Below, piece after piece: positions 27,088-35,552 of a stretch of DNA of 64,000 nucleotides. This DNA is from Paraburkholderia sp. Tr-20389 (GTDB lineage: Bacteria > Pseudomonadota > Gammaproteobacteria > Burkholderiales > Burkholderiaceae). Numbering within the stretch: position 1 is the stretch's first letter; every line of letters begins with the position of its first letter. The translations under genes and the position numbers were made by a program. The notes below the pieces were generated by a model. That model was not told the DNA's origin, did not search any database, and saw nothing but the letters and a program-made list of their open reading frames with translations. The stretch covers positions 1-64,000 of the forward strand of contig NZ_JAAGPD010000008.1 in NCBI RefSeq assembly GCF_017104565.1, in the 5' to 3' direction.

Positions 27088-28647
27088 CTAGGTGCAGGAC
27101 TTCGTGCTCGGGTCCACCGCGTGGCAGATGTGGACTTCCGTCATCAATCCGCCGAAGTTTTCGGCATCGTTCGACAGGTGGTCGAGGTTCGGCGTGTACA
27201 GATAGAAGATCGATCCCGGCGTATAGCGAGTGGTATCGCTCGCGTCGAGGATCACGTCGATCGACTCGCCGCCGCCCAGCGTGATCGAGTTGGTCAGGTA
27301 GGTCATGTCGTTGCCGGCAAGATCGCGCAACAGGCGCGCATTGATACCGATCACATGCATCGGTATGCCCAGCGATGCGAGCGTCTGGAACTCGCTCACA
27401 TCGAGGTCCGAAATACGCAGCAGTGCCTTGCCGCCCGCCGGGATGTTGATCAGCGCGGGCAACGGTTGCGAGAAGTGCTGCGTGCCGTCCGCGACAGGCG
27501 TCTGCATCGGACCTTGCGTGACGGTATCCGGATAGCTGCGGCCATTGAGAAGGAAGTACTTGTCCTTCATGTCGGTGAACGGCTCAGGATTGAACGTCAT
27601 GCCCACGAAGTGGAAGTTCGGATCGAAGCCGTGAATCTGCACGGGATACTCGACGTCATAGGCCGTCGAACCGTCGCCGTCGTTATACGCATACAGCGTC
27701 GGCGTGCCGCTGCTGTTCTTCACGTGCATCACGCTGTTCTGCGGCGGCAGCGGCGTCGAACAGAGAATGTCGTTGCCGCACGCGGTGCGCAGGTCTTTCT
27801 GCTGCAGAAGCAACGCGTTGTAGAGCGTGCCGCTCGATACGCGGTTCTGCCGCGGCCTCACGAAGATCTGGCCGACCATGCCCATCTGCAAATGCTCCGG
27901 CGGCGTGATGTGGCAGTGCCAGAAGTAGGTGCCGGCATCGGGCGCGAGATAGTAGTAAGTGAAGCTCGCGCCGATATTGATCGCGACCGACGCGTCGGGC
28001 ACGCCGTCGTAAAACGCGGATGCATTCGGATAACCGTGGAAGTGCACCGTGTGCTGCTCGAACAGATCGGGGCGCATGATCATCCCGACGTTGGTCAGCG
28101 TGAGGAAGAACTCGTCGTCTTCGTCGATGGCCATCGTCGGCGCGGGCTCGTTCCCGTTCATCACGCCTACGTCCATGATCTGCCGTGGATCGACGTGCCC
28201 CGTCAATTGCCCGGGCGGCGTCGATTCCGGGTCGGGCACGAGGCCGATCGCGCCGTTGTAGTTCGGATCGGCGGCCGTGCCGACCACATTGAACACCGAC
28301 GCGAACTCGGTGCCGGGCAATCCCTTCTGGATATCGGCGAGGCCGGACAACGGGCCAAACGCAAACAGATAGGTCTGGGTGCCGTCGGCCATCGTCGCGT
28401 AGCCGTCGCCGCCGGAGATCTGCTGGCATTTGATCGCGCCGTTGGTGACGCCCGTCGGGGTCGACGTCTGACCGGTAACGGACGGGCCCGTGTAGGCAGG
28501 CTCACCCGCGCCTGCCGGCAGAGCTGTCGGGTGCAAGGTGGTAGTGGGTGGACATTGCACCCTGAACGACTGCGCGAACGACGGCAACGCAAACAGCAGC
28601 AGCAACAGCGCCGCCACGCCGTTGCGGTATGCGAGGGTGCTGGACAT
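27088..28647 (-). CDS. Multicopper-oxidase-like exported protein carrying the N-terminal half of the copper ligands and a type 1 Cys
   Basis: A 519-residue exported protein (signal peptide about 1-25, PSFAQ). It has the first oxidase motif as VHFHG (His202, His204) and the second as FWHCHITPPEHLQMGM (His244, Cys245, His246, His252, Met257). The latter also reads as a type 1 copper loop, C-x6-H-x4-M. In the C-terminal half, positions equivalent to motifs three and four have lost their His pairs (GIPMHVIGIN, NFGGLMTEVHI). This is the mirror image of the downstream 545-residue protein. A type 1 site in the first domain recalls two-domain laccases and NirK. ATG at 28647 with GGAGGT upstream; it is the first gene of the operon. 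Confidence 0.88.
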   Translation of the reverse strand: MSSTLAYRNGVAALLLLLFALPSFAQSFRVQCPPTTTLHPTALPAGAGEPAYTGPSVTGQTSTPTGVTNGAIKCQQISGGDGYATMADGTQTYLFAFGPLSGLADIQKGLPGTEFASVFNVVGTAADPNYNGAIGLVPDPESTPPGQLTGHVDPRQIMDVGVMNGNEPAPTMAIDEDDEFFLTLTNVGMIMRPDLFEQHTVHFHGYPNASAFYDGVPDASVAINIGASFTYYYLAPDAGTYFWHCHITPPEHLQMGMVGQIFVRPRQNRVSSGTLYNALLLQQKDLRTACGNDILCSTPLPPQNSVMHVKNSSGTPTLYAYNDGDGSTAYDVEYPVQIHGFDPNFHFVGMTFNPEPFTDMKDKYFLLNGRSYPDTVTQGPMQTPVADGTQHFSQPLPALINIPAGGKALLRISDLDVSEFQTLASLGIPMHVIGINARLLRDLAGNDMTYLTNSITLGGGESIDVILDASDTTRYTPGSIFYLYTPNLDHLSNDAENFGGLMTEVHICHAVDPSTKSCT

Positions 28648-28707
28648 AGGACCTCCGCTGAGGAGTCAGTCAGCGCGGGGGGCGCGCTTCCGCCGGGCAA
28701 TGCGAAC

Positions 28708-28740
28708 ACGGGAAGGGGCAACATCGATACACCTTCCCGT
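28708..28740. promoter_or_regulatory. Perfect 9-bp inverted repeat in the leader of the copper-oxidase operon
   Basis: ACGGGAAGG-N15-CCTTCCCGT, 60-93 bases upstream of the first oxidase start. The exact symmetry and 15-base spacer suit either a dimeric regulator operator or a leader hairpin. It is the strongest dyad in the 320-base gap between this operon and the divergent glycosyltransferase gene. Confidence 0.45.
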
Positions 28741-28785
28741 ATCTGGATTCTGTAGATGGACGAAGATCGACGGGATGGGGCACCT

Positions 28786-28804
28786 CCCTACATTTGCAGT
28801 AGGG
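28786..28804. promoter_or_regulatory. Palindrome CCCTAC-N7-GTAGGG upstream of the copper-oxidase operon
   Basis: CCCTACATTTGCAGTAGGG is a perfect 6+6 inverted repeat about 140-157 bases before the first oxidase ATG, a usual distance for an activator site. Read on the minus strand its core (GTCAACCCTACTGC) matches parts of the elements at 8141 and 10040. A NarL-type regulator is the natural candidate to bind it. Confidence 0.5.
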
Positions 28805-28967
28805 TTGACCCAATCGAGGCGTGGGGAACGTGATGGACGCGGTTAGCGCGTGAAGGGATGGTGACGGCAAACATCTAGACCTTGTCGGATCGGCGGCGCG
28901 GTTGGTGCGTAGTGTCGAATCACAGGAAGCCGCACGTGCTGGCGCAAAGCTTCGGGAGGAGACGCGA

Positions 28968-29918
28968 GTGACCGATGACCAGAACACCCATCCTTTGGTG
29001 AGCGTCTATATTCCGACGAAAAACCGGCTGCCGCTTCTGCAAAGGGCGGTCGCGTCGGTCTTGCAGCAGACCTATCCTCATATAGAACTGGTCGTGGCCG
29101 ACGACGGCTCAACGGACGGCACGCGCGAGTACCTTCGCGAACTCGCCGCATCGGGGAAATGCGTGGCCGTTTTCCTGCCGGTAAGCGAAGGCGCCTGTGC
29201 GGCGAGAAACGCAGCGATCTCACTGACGACAGGCGAGTTTCTTACCGGCCTGGACGACGACGATTACTTCCTTCCTCAAAGAATCGAATGTTTCGTCCAG
29301 CGATGGATGGAGCTTTCCGCACATGGCGAAACCGACGGCATCGCCGGGCTGTTCGATTCGGCGCGCTGGATCGGCCATGCAATGGAGCGGACCCTTTTCG
29401 ACCGCGCCTGCGCACACCCGAGCGATCTCGCGGCCGCATGCGCCGTCGGTACGCAGGTATTCTCCACACGCGAGAGGTTCGCCGCTGCCGGTCTCTTCGA
29501 CAACGCGATGCAGATCTGGCAAGACTGGGACTTATGGCTGCGGATGGCGCATCGGTATGGACAATTCATCGGCATCCGCACCTGCACTTACGTGATCGAC
29601 GCGACGCATCAGCGTGAGCGGATCTCCGACCGGTCCGAATCGGCCGTGCGGCGCGCAGCACAACTCTTTGCCGCCAAGCACTATGCATCGGCGCCGATTC
29701 AGCGGTTCCGGATACGCGCGGTGTTTGTCGATTACCCGCAGGTTCGGCTCGGTTTGCTTGAACTGGCGGGGCTGTTCGCCATAGGAAGCCGGAGAGCCGT
29801 CGGCAGATATCTGCTTCGGCACACGGTTGGCCCCGATCTGTACGACCAGATACGCCGACGACTTTCCGGCTGGTCCGTTTTCTTCGTGAAGCTGAGGTCG
29901 GGCGGATTGCGCCGGTGA
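28968..29918 (+). CDS. Family 2 glycosyltransferase
   Basis: A 316-residue GT-A glycosyltransferase. The N-terminal nucleotide-sugar fold has VSVYIPTKNRLPLLQRAV and ADDGSTDGTREYL; the metal-binding DxD region is LDDDDYFLPQR (about residues 96-106). A further catalytic-type segment is QIWQDWDLWLRMA. No signal peptide or membrane span, so it acts at the cytoplasmic face. GTG at 28968 with AGGAG seven bases upstream is preferred to the upstream alternative. It is convergent with rmlB and transcribed apart from the rest of the polysaccharide genes. The transferred sugar cannot be told from sequence. Confidence 0.88.
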   Translation: MTDDQNTHPLVSVYIPTKNRLPLLQRAVASVLQQTYPHIELVVADDGSTDGTREYLRELAASGKCVAVFLPVSEGACAARNAAISLTTGEFLTGLDDDDYFLPQRIECFVQRWMELSAHGETDGIAGLFDSARWIGHAMERTLFDRACAHPSDLAAACAVGTQVFSTRERFAAAGLFDNAMQIWQDWDLWLRMAHRYGQFIGIRTCTYVIDATHQRERISDRSESAVRRAAQLFAAKHYASAPIQRFRIRAVFVDYPQVRLGLLELAGLFAIGSRRAVGRYLLRHTVGPDLYDQIRRRLSGWSVFFVKLRSGGLRR

Positions 29919-29940
29919 ACGCGGCGCCGCGATCCGTTTC

Positions 29941-31002
29941 TCAGGCGTCGATCAGATCATCCACGCCCGCCAGCTTAAGATACTCGCCCGAAGTTACGTC
30001 GCTGACCCAACGCTGATGAGCGAGGTACCAGTCGACTGTTCTTCTTAGCCCGGTTTCGAATGTCTCTTCCGGCGTCCAGCCGAGTTCGCGCTCCAGCTTG
30101 CCGGCATTGATCGCGTATCGGCGGTCGTGCCCGGGGCGATCGGCGACAGCCGTGATCTGCTCGCGGTACGGACCCGATGCCTTCGGCAACCGCTCGTCGA
30201 GCAGGCGGCACAACGCATGCACGACGTCGATGTTCGCCACTTCGTTGCACCCTCCGATGTTGTAGGTTTCGCCCGGCCGGCCTTTCGCGAGCACCGCGCG
30301 GATCGCCTTGCAGTGGTCGCCGACATACAGCCAGTCCCTCACATTCAGTCCGTCGCCGTAAACCGGGAGCGGCTTGCCGGCCAGTGCTCGGGTTATCGTC
30401 ACCGGAATCAGCTTCTCGGGGAACTGGTACGGGCCGTAGTTGTTCGAGCAGTGTGTCGTGAGCGTCGGCAAGCCATACGTGTGATGCCACGCGCGCACCA
30501 GATGATCGGAACTCGCCTTGGACGCGGAATAGGGGCTGTTCGGCGCATAAAGACTGCTCTCCGAAAAGGGCGGCGCCTGCATCGACAGCGAACCGAATAC
30601 CTCGTCTGTCGAGACATGCAGGAAGCGAAATTCGTCCCGGGCCGCGGCCGGCAATGCTTGCCAATAGTGACGCGCCGCTTCGAGCAGCGTAAAGGTGCCG
30701 ATCACATTGGTTTGCATGAATTCGCCGGGACCGTGAATCGATCGGTCGACATGGCTCTCGGCCGCGAAATGAAGAATCGCCCGTGGCTGATATTGCTCCA
30801 GAAGGTAATCCATCGCCTCCCGGTCGCAGATGTCCTCGCGCACGAAGATGTGACTCCGGTCGCCGCGCAATGATTCGAGCGTACCGAGGTTGCCCGCGTA
30901 AGTCAGCTTGTCGACGTTCACGACCGTTTCATCCACGGTGTTCAACCAGTCGATGACAAAGTTCGCCCCAATAAAACCCGCTCCACCCGTTACCAGAATC
31001 AT
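29941..31002 (-). CDS. rmlB: dTDP-glucose 4,6-dehydratase
   Basis: Second step of dTDP-L-rhamnose (and related deoxysugar) synthesis. A 353-residue extended short-chain dehydrogenase with NAD-binding [10 protein letters not shown] near the N terminus. The dehydratase-specific region [11 protein letters not shown] and the catalytic [15 protein letters not shown] follow, then [17 protein letters not shown]. All are as expected for a full-length RmlB. ATG at 31002 with GAGG upstream. It lies 61 bases after rmlA. The genes for the last two rhamnose steps, rmlC and rmlD, are not in this window, so either they lie elsewhere or another dTDP-sugar is made. Confidence 0.95.
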   Translation of the reverse strand: MILVTGGAGFIGANFVIDWLNTVDETVVNVDKLTYAGNLGTLESLRGDRSHIFVREDICDREAMDYLLEQYQPRAILHFAAESHVDRSIHGPGEFMQTNVIGTFTLLEAARHYWQALPAAARDEFRFLHVSTDEVFGSLSMQAPPFSESSLYAPNSPYSASKASSDHLVRAWHHTYGLPTLTTHCSNNYGPYQFPEKLIPVTITRALAGKPLPVYGDGLNVRDWLYVGDHCKAIRAVLAKGRPGETYNIGGCNEVANIDVVHALCRLLDERLPKASGPYREQITAVADRPGHDRRYAINAGKLERELGWTPEETFETGLRRTVDWYLAHQRWVSDVTSGEYLKLAGVDDLIDA

Positions 31003-31063
31003 GGTCGCCTCATCAAGCGTTATCGACGTGCCGCGTTGGTTGGAAAGTGCGAAGATGTTTGCC

Positions 31064-32017
31064 TTAAGAGACGCGCCGAATACGCCCGCTCCCGACGTGC
31101 TGAGGCGCTGATTCGATACCGGATTCCCGTGCCGGCCATGCGACCCGGTCCTGCGCGATGTCCGTCAGGTATCTTCCGTAAGCCGACTTCGACAGCGGTC
31201 TGGCGAGCGCCTGCAACTGGTCGCCGTCGATCCACTGCATGCGAAACGCGATTTCTTCCGGGCACGCGACCATCATGCCCTGCCGTTTCTGAAGCGTGGC
31301 GATGAACGTGGACGCATCGATCAACGAGTCGTGGGTGCCCGTATCCAGCCAGGCGTAACCGCGTCCCATGATCTCGACATGCAATTGCTGGCGGCGCAGA
31401 TAGTGCACGTTGACGTCCGTGATTTCCAGCTCGCCGCGCGCGGACGGCTTGATATCCGCCGCGATGTCGCAGACCTGTCTGTCGTAGAAGTAAAGCCCCG
31501 TCACCGCATAGCTCGAACGCGGCTTGGCCGGCTTTTCTTCGATTGAAAGCGCCTTGAATTCCGGGTCGAACTCGACGACACCGTAGCGCTCCGGATCATT
31601 CACATGGTAGGCAAACACGGTCGCGCCGTCGTCGCGATCGTTCACATGAGCAAGCTGCTTGACCAGCTCATGTCCGTAGAAAATATTGTCGCCAAGAATC
31701 AGCGCAGAGTTGTCGTTTCCGACGAACGAGCGGCCGATGATGAACGCCTGCGCGAGGCCGTCCGGCGCTGGTTGCACCGCGTATTGCAGATTCATGCCCC
31801 ACTTGCTGCCGTCACCGAGAAGCGCCTGAAACCGCGGGGTATCTTCCGTCGTCGAAATGATCAGTACGTCGCGTATGCCCGCCACCATCAGCGTGCAAAG
31901 CGGGTAGTAAATCATCGGCTTGTCGTAGACGGGAAGAAGCTGTTTCGAAACCGAATGCGTTACCGGATACAGCCGCGTACCCGACCCGCCAGCGAGGATG
32001 ATTCCTTTACGAGCCAT
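31064..32017 (-). CDS. rmlA: Glucose-1-phosphate thymidylyltransferase
   Basis: Makes dTDP-glucose from glucose-1-phosphate and dTTP. Signature [36 protein letters not shown] at the N terminus, plus [31 protein letters not shown] and the C-terminal [20 protein letters not shown]. The ATG at 32017 has GGAGG at ideal spacing and starts the usual [11 protein letters not shown]; the longer frame upstream is discarded. At 317 residues it is slightly longer than the common 290-300, with a divergent C-terminal tail after KSAYGRYL. It precedes rmlB in the same operon. Confidence 0.95.
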   Translation of the reverse strand: MARKGIILAGGSGTRLYPVTHSVSKQLLPVYDKPMIYYPLCTLMVAGIRDVLIISTTEDTPRFQALLGDGSKWGMNLQYAVQPAPDGLAQAFIIGRSFVGNDNSALILGDNIFYGHELVKQLAHVNDRDDGATVFAYHVNDPERYGVVEFDPEFKALSIEEKPAKPRSSYAVTGLYFYDRQVCDIAADIKPSARGELEITDVNVHYLRRQQLHVEIMGRGYAWLDTGTHDSLIDASTFIATLQKRQGMMVACPEEIAFRMQWIDGDQLQALARPLSKSAYGRYLTDIAQDRVAWPARESGIESAPQHVGSGRIRRVS

Positions 32018-32083
32018 GACCGCCTCCTCAAATCCATATCGCCTGATTACAGTGGTTGACGACGCGCGCATGCGCAATGCGCT

Positions 32084-33043
32084 TCATATTCCTTCTTTCT
32101 GCGGCGAACCCTTCATATAACCAGCCGGCGCCGTGCACGAGACGCTGAGGCCGAGTCGCAATCCCGACGCGATGCCGCGCAATACGCTCTTGCGCCCCGC
32201 CACCGTAAAGCGCGGATATTTGTAGAGCATCGCGAGAAGCGAATAAGCAATCGGAACGGCGGAAGAAAACGTCCCAAGACTCTTTCGGCTGAAGTAAATG
32301 CGGTTACGCGTGACATAGAAGAGCGTGAACGGACTCTCGCCGCCGCCCGTCGAAAAGCTGACCTTATGCGCCACTTCCGACGAAGGAACGTAAAGCAGCC
32401 GGATACCCGCCTTGTTCATGCGCCATACGAAATCGACGTCGTCGTAATACACGAAGTACTGCTCATCCATCACGCCAACGCGCGAGAATACGCTCTTGTG
32501 CAGCAACGTGAAGCACGTTGGGGCGTACTCCGTGACGAATTCCTGATTGAACTGGCCGCGATCTTCGACACCGTCGCCCACGTGTTTGACGACCGCCTTC
32601 ATCCTCGAAATGAAACCCCCGGCGCACCAGATCCGATTGGTGCCGTGATAGAAAATCTTCGGACACGTCGCCAGTACGTCGCCTTTCCCATTGCGATCGA
32701 CGAGTTCCGCGATGGTCCGCACGCCCCTGAATTCGACATCGTTATTCGCCAGCAGCACGTACTCGCACCCGTCGGCGAGCGCCAGTTCGATTCCCTGATT
32801 GTTGCCGCGCGCGACGCCGAGATTCGCGTTGTTGAAGATCACGCGCGTCTCGATTCCTACTTGATCCGCCAGCTTGCGCGCCAATACGCTGCCGCTGTCC
32901 GTCGCGCTGTTGTCGATCACATACAGCTTGAGATTCACGTCCTGCTGCACGTCGAGAGACGCGAAGAAGTCGTCGAGTACGTCGTCGGACTGGTATAGAA
33001 CCGTGACGACGCCGATCAGCGGTCTCGAACGGTCGATAATCAT
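32084..33043 (-). CDS. Family 2 glycosyltransferase (rhamnosyltransferase-like)
   Basis: A 319-residue GT2 enzyme. Key segments are GVVTVLYQSDDVLDDFFASL, VIDNSATDSGS, GVARGNNQGIELA and the acidic metal-binding region LLANNDVEF. MDEQYFVYYDDVDFVWRMNKAG follows, as in WbbL/rhamnosyltransferase-type members. A hydrophobic C-terminal segment (SSAVPIAYSLLAMLYKYP) may associate with the membrane. ATG at 33043 with AAGGAG seven bases upstream. Lying beside rmlA and rmlB, it may transfer the dTDP-sugar they help make; donor specificity is inference. Confidence 0.88.
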   Translation of the reverse strand: MIIDRSRPLIGVVTVLYQSDDVLDDFFASLDVQQDVNLKLYVIDNSATDSGSVLARKLADQVGIETRVIFNNANLGVARGNNQGIELALADGCEYVLLANNDVEFRGVRTIAELVDRNGKGDVLATCPKIFYHGTNRIWCAGGFISRMKAVVKHVGDGVEDRGQFNQEFVTEYAPTCFTLLHKSVFSRVGVMDEQYFVYYDDVDFVWRMNKAGIRLLYVPSSEVAHKVSFSTGGGESPFTLFYVTRNRIYFSRKSLGTFSSAVPIAYSLLAMLYKYPRFTVAGRKSVLRGIASGLRLGLSVSCTAPAGYMKGSPQKEGI

Positions 33044-33069
33044 CTCGCTACTCCTTGGGGATATTCCCG

Positions 33070-34209
33070 TCAGCTTTGGTAGAGTCCTCGCGACTTCATT
33101 TCGGTGACGCTCTTGTCGTAGGTATCCGGCGCGATGTCCTGTCTTTCGACCCACGCGGCGAAACGCGCGATGCCTTCGTCGAAAGAGACTTTCGGCTGGA
33201 ATCCGAGCCGTTCTCGCGGCCGGGTGAGGTCCGCGTAGTTGTGCCGGATGTCGCCGAGGCGGAACGCGCCCGTCACGTTGATAGGTACGTTGCTGCCGTA
33301 CAGATCGCGCAGCTTCGTCGCCACGCCCAGCACCTCAGTACGCTCTCCGGAGCCGATGCCGAAGATCTGATGGTCCGCATTAGGGCTCAGAAGCGCTGCC
33401 ATCGTGGCATCGCAGACATCGTCGATATAGACGAAATCTCGGCTTTCCAGCCCGTCTTCGAATACGTTGATCGGGTTGTCGTTTTTAATCCGCGTCGAAA
33501 AGATCGACAGGATGCCGGTGTACGGATTCGACAATGACTGGCCGGGGCCGTAGACGTTCTGGTATCGCAGCGCACAGCCTGCGATCCCCAAGGAGCGGCA
33601 TACCGTCATCACCATCTGTTCCTGGTTGTATTTGGTGATGCCGTACACGGACGAGGGATTGATCCTCGAATCTTCGTCGGTAGGCAGACATTCCATTTTT
33701 TCGCCCGTACGCGGACACATGAAATCGAAATGCCCGGCACGCATTTCGTTTTCCTCGCGCGCGCCAGGATAGACGATTCCCTCTGCCGGCGAGCGATACT
33801 TCCCTTCGCCATAGATCGCGCGCGACGAAGCGACCACGACCTTCTTGACCGTGTGCCCGGTATTCTTCACCAGCACGTCGAGCATCAGCGCAGTGCCGCG
33901 CACGTTGACCTTGATATAGCGGTCGACCTCGTACATCGACTGGCCCGTCCCCGTCTCCGCCGCGAGGTGCACGATTGCGTCTTGTCCTCGCATCGAGCGT
34001 TCAAGTGTTTCGCGGTCCAGCACCGAGCCTTCGATGAAGCGCACCTGATCCTTCACCGACAGAAACAACGCGGATTTGTTGTAGGGATCGTCGCCGTGAA
34101 TCTGGGGTGACAGATTGTCGAGCACCGTCACCGTCACGTTTTGGCTCACCAGCTTTCTGGCGAGATTCGAACCGATAAAGCCGGCACCACCGGTAATGAG
34201 CACTTTCAT
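33070..34209 (-). CDS. NAD-dependent sugar-nucleotide epimerase/dehydratase
   Basis: A 379-residue extended SDR protein with [19 protein letters not shown] at the N terminus. The active-site Ser region is VVVASSRAIYGEGKY and the catalytic Tyr/Lys motif is VYGITKYNQEQ. ALRYQNVYGPGQSLSNPY is typical of UDP-glucose/GDP-sugar epimerases. The middle carries a Cys-containing insert (MCPRTGEKMECLP, about 170-183), seen in some epimerases of this type. ATG at 34209 with AAGGAG ten bases upstream. It presumably makes a nucleotide-sugar donor for the polysaccharide; the exact substrate is not predictable. Confidence 0.88.
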   Translation of the reverse strand: MKVLITGGAGFIGSNLARKLVSQNVTVTVLDNLSPQIHGDDPYNKSALFLSVKDQVRFIEGSVLDRETLERSMRGQDAIVHLAAETGTGQSMYEVDRYIKVNVRGTALMLDVLVKNTGHTVKKVVVASSRAIYGEGKYRSPAEGIVYPGAREENEMRAGHFDFMCPRTGEKMECLPTDEDSRINPSSVYGITKYNQEQMVMTVCRSLGIAGCALRYQNVYGPGQSLSNPYTGILSIFSTRIKNDNPINVFEDGLESRDFVYIDDVCDATMAALLSPNADHQIFGIGSGERTEVLGVATKLRDLYGSNVPINVTGAFRLGDIRHNYADLTRPRERLGFQPKVSFDEGIARFAAWVERQDIAPDTYDKSVTEMKSRGLYQS

Positions 34210-34278
34210 ACTTGCACCGCTCCTTAAGGTTCCAACCGTGATCCCTGACGTCCGATCCTCAGGGGGGAAGACCACGCG

Positions 34279-35526
34279 TCAGCGACTGTCCAACGCCTGT
34301 ACGACGCCCTTCGAGTGCAACGTGTAGGCCATTGCGACAACCACCGCCGTTTGCGTGATGAGCACCGCAGCCGCAGCGCCGACTGCAGCAAACCACGTTG
34401 CAAGAAAGTAGATCAACACGACGTTCAATGCACCGGACGACAACAGGATCCGGCTGAACTGGTTCTTCATGCCGAGGGGCAACATGGCCTGCACGCCAAA
34501 GATGTTGGCCAGTCCCGCCATGAGCGGAAGGAAGGCCATCCAGCGCAATACGTCGGTAGTCGGGATGAAATGCGCGCCGTACAGAACCTTCACCGCATAG
34601 GGCGCACTGACGAAAATGGTCAGGGAGACGGCGAGCATGATGGTCCCCTGCGCCGCCAGCAATTTCCGCAGCAAGACCATCGCGTCGTCTCTCGCGTGAT
34701 GCATCAGATAGCTGATGCGCGGATAAGCCGCGTTCGACAGAGGCGTGATCATGCCGATGCCTGCTTTCACCAGCTTGTCCGCTGCGGCGAAGTAACCTGC
34801 CTCGACATTGCCGGCGACGAAACCTAGCACCACCGTGTTCGTGTAAGCGTAGAAGTTCACCGAGAACACTGCGACGAACACTTGCCATCCCGCCCGACAC
34901 GCCGCGACGATGTCGGCAACCGACGTACGGAAGCGCCCCACCTCCTTGCGTAAAAGCACGTATCCGAGAATGACGACGCTCGCCCCCATGGTCACAGCGC
35001 TGTTGATGCCCATCGCCCAGTAGATGTCCGACTTCGTCCGAACAAGCAGGAACATGGCTGGCAGGCTGAGTACGCGGCTCGTGAGCGTCACCATGCTCAG
35101 CAGCTTGAGCTTCTCCGTACCTTGCATGTACCAGCCCGGACACAAGCTGGCTCCGAGCGCCGTGCCATAGCCAATCGCCAGCAACTCCCGGTCATCCGCG
35201 AGACGTCCGACAATGAACGTCAGCGCCATGAGCGCAATGAATCCCGCGATCGCAATCAGGATCTGGGCGGTCAACGTGGTCCAGAACAGTTCCGTGCGCT
35301 TCTCGCGATCGTCGCGGTGAACCGAAATCTGCGGCGTGACTGTCAGATCGAATCCATACTGCGCGAGATTGACGAAGTACATGATGATCGCCATCGCGAC
35401 GCTGAGACGACCGAATCCTTCCGCAGTCAGCACGCGCGTCTGCCAGGGCACGATCAGCATCGGCACCACGTATGTCGAAATCTGCACCAGCAAAAGAAAG
35501 GCGGCGTTTTTCCTCACCGACGACAT
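34279..35526 (-). CDS. Wzx-type polysaccharide flippase (MOP superfamily)
   Basis: A 415-residue polytopic protein with about 12 hydrophobic spans. The N terminus (VRKNAAFLLLVQISTYVVPMLIVPWQTRVLTAEGFG) is the classical start of Wzx/RfbX O-unit translocases, and YGFDLTVTPQIS matches the second conserved block. It moves lipid-linked repeat units across the inner membrane. Start ATG at 35526 with GGGAG five bases upstream; the longer frame overlaps the upstream hydrolase gene and was not used. Together with the Wzy-like and Wzc-like genes it marks a Wzx/Wzy-dependent pathway. Confidence 0.92.
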   Translation of the reverse strand: MSSVRKNAAFLLLVQISTYVVPMLIVPWQTRVLTAEGFGRLSVAMAIIMYFVNLAQYGFDLTVTPQISVHRDDREKRTELFWTTLTAQILIAIAGFIALMALTFIVGRLADDRELLAIGYGTALGASLCPGWYMQGTEKLKLLSMVTLTSRVLSLPAMFLLVRTKSDIYWAMGINSAVTMGASVVILGYVLLRKEVGRFRTSVADIVAACRAGWQVFVAVFSVNFYAYTNTVVLGFVAGNVEAGYFAAADKLVKAGIGMITPLSNAAYPRISYLMHHARDDAMVLLRKLLAAQGTIMLAVSLTIFVSAPYAVKVLYGAHFIPTTDVLRWMAFLPLMAGLANIFGVQAMLPLGMKNQFSRILLSSGALNVVLIYFLATWFAAVGAAAAVLITQTAVVVAMAYTLHSKGVVQALDSR

Positions 35527-35552
35527 GGAAACTCCCAATATCCGAGCTACGA

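Noticed and set aside
25440-28647. Calling the oxidases Mn oxidases (MnxG or MofA type)
   Set aside because: The operon context is suggestive, but the motifs do not allow a substrate to be assigned and overall length and domain order differ from those proteins.
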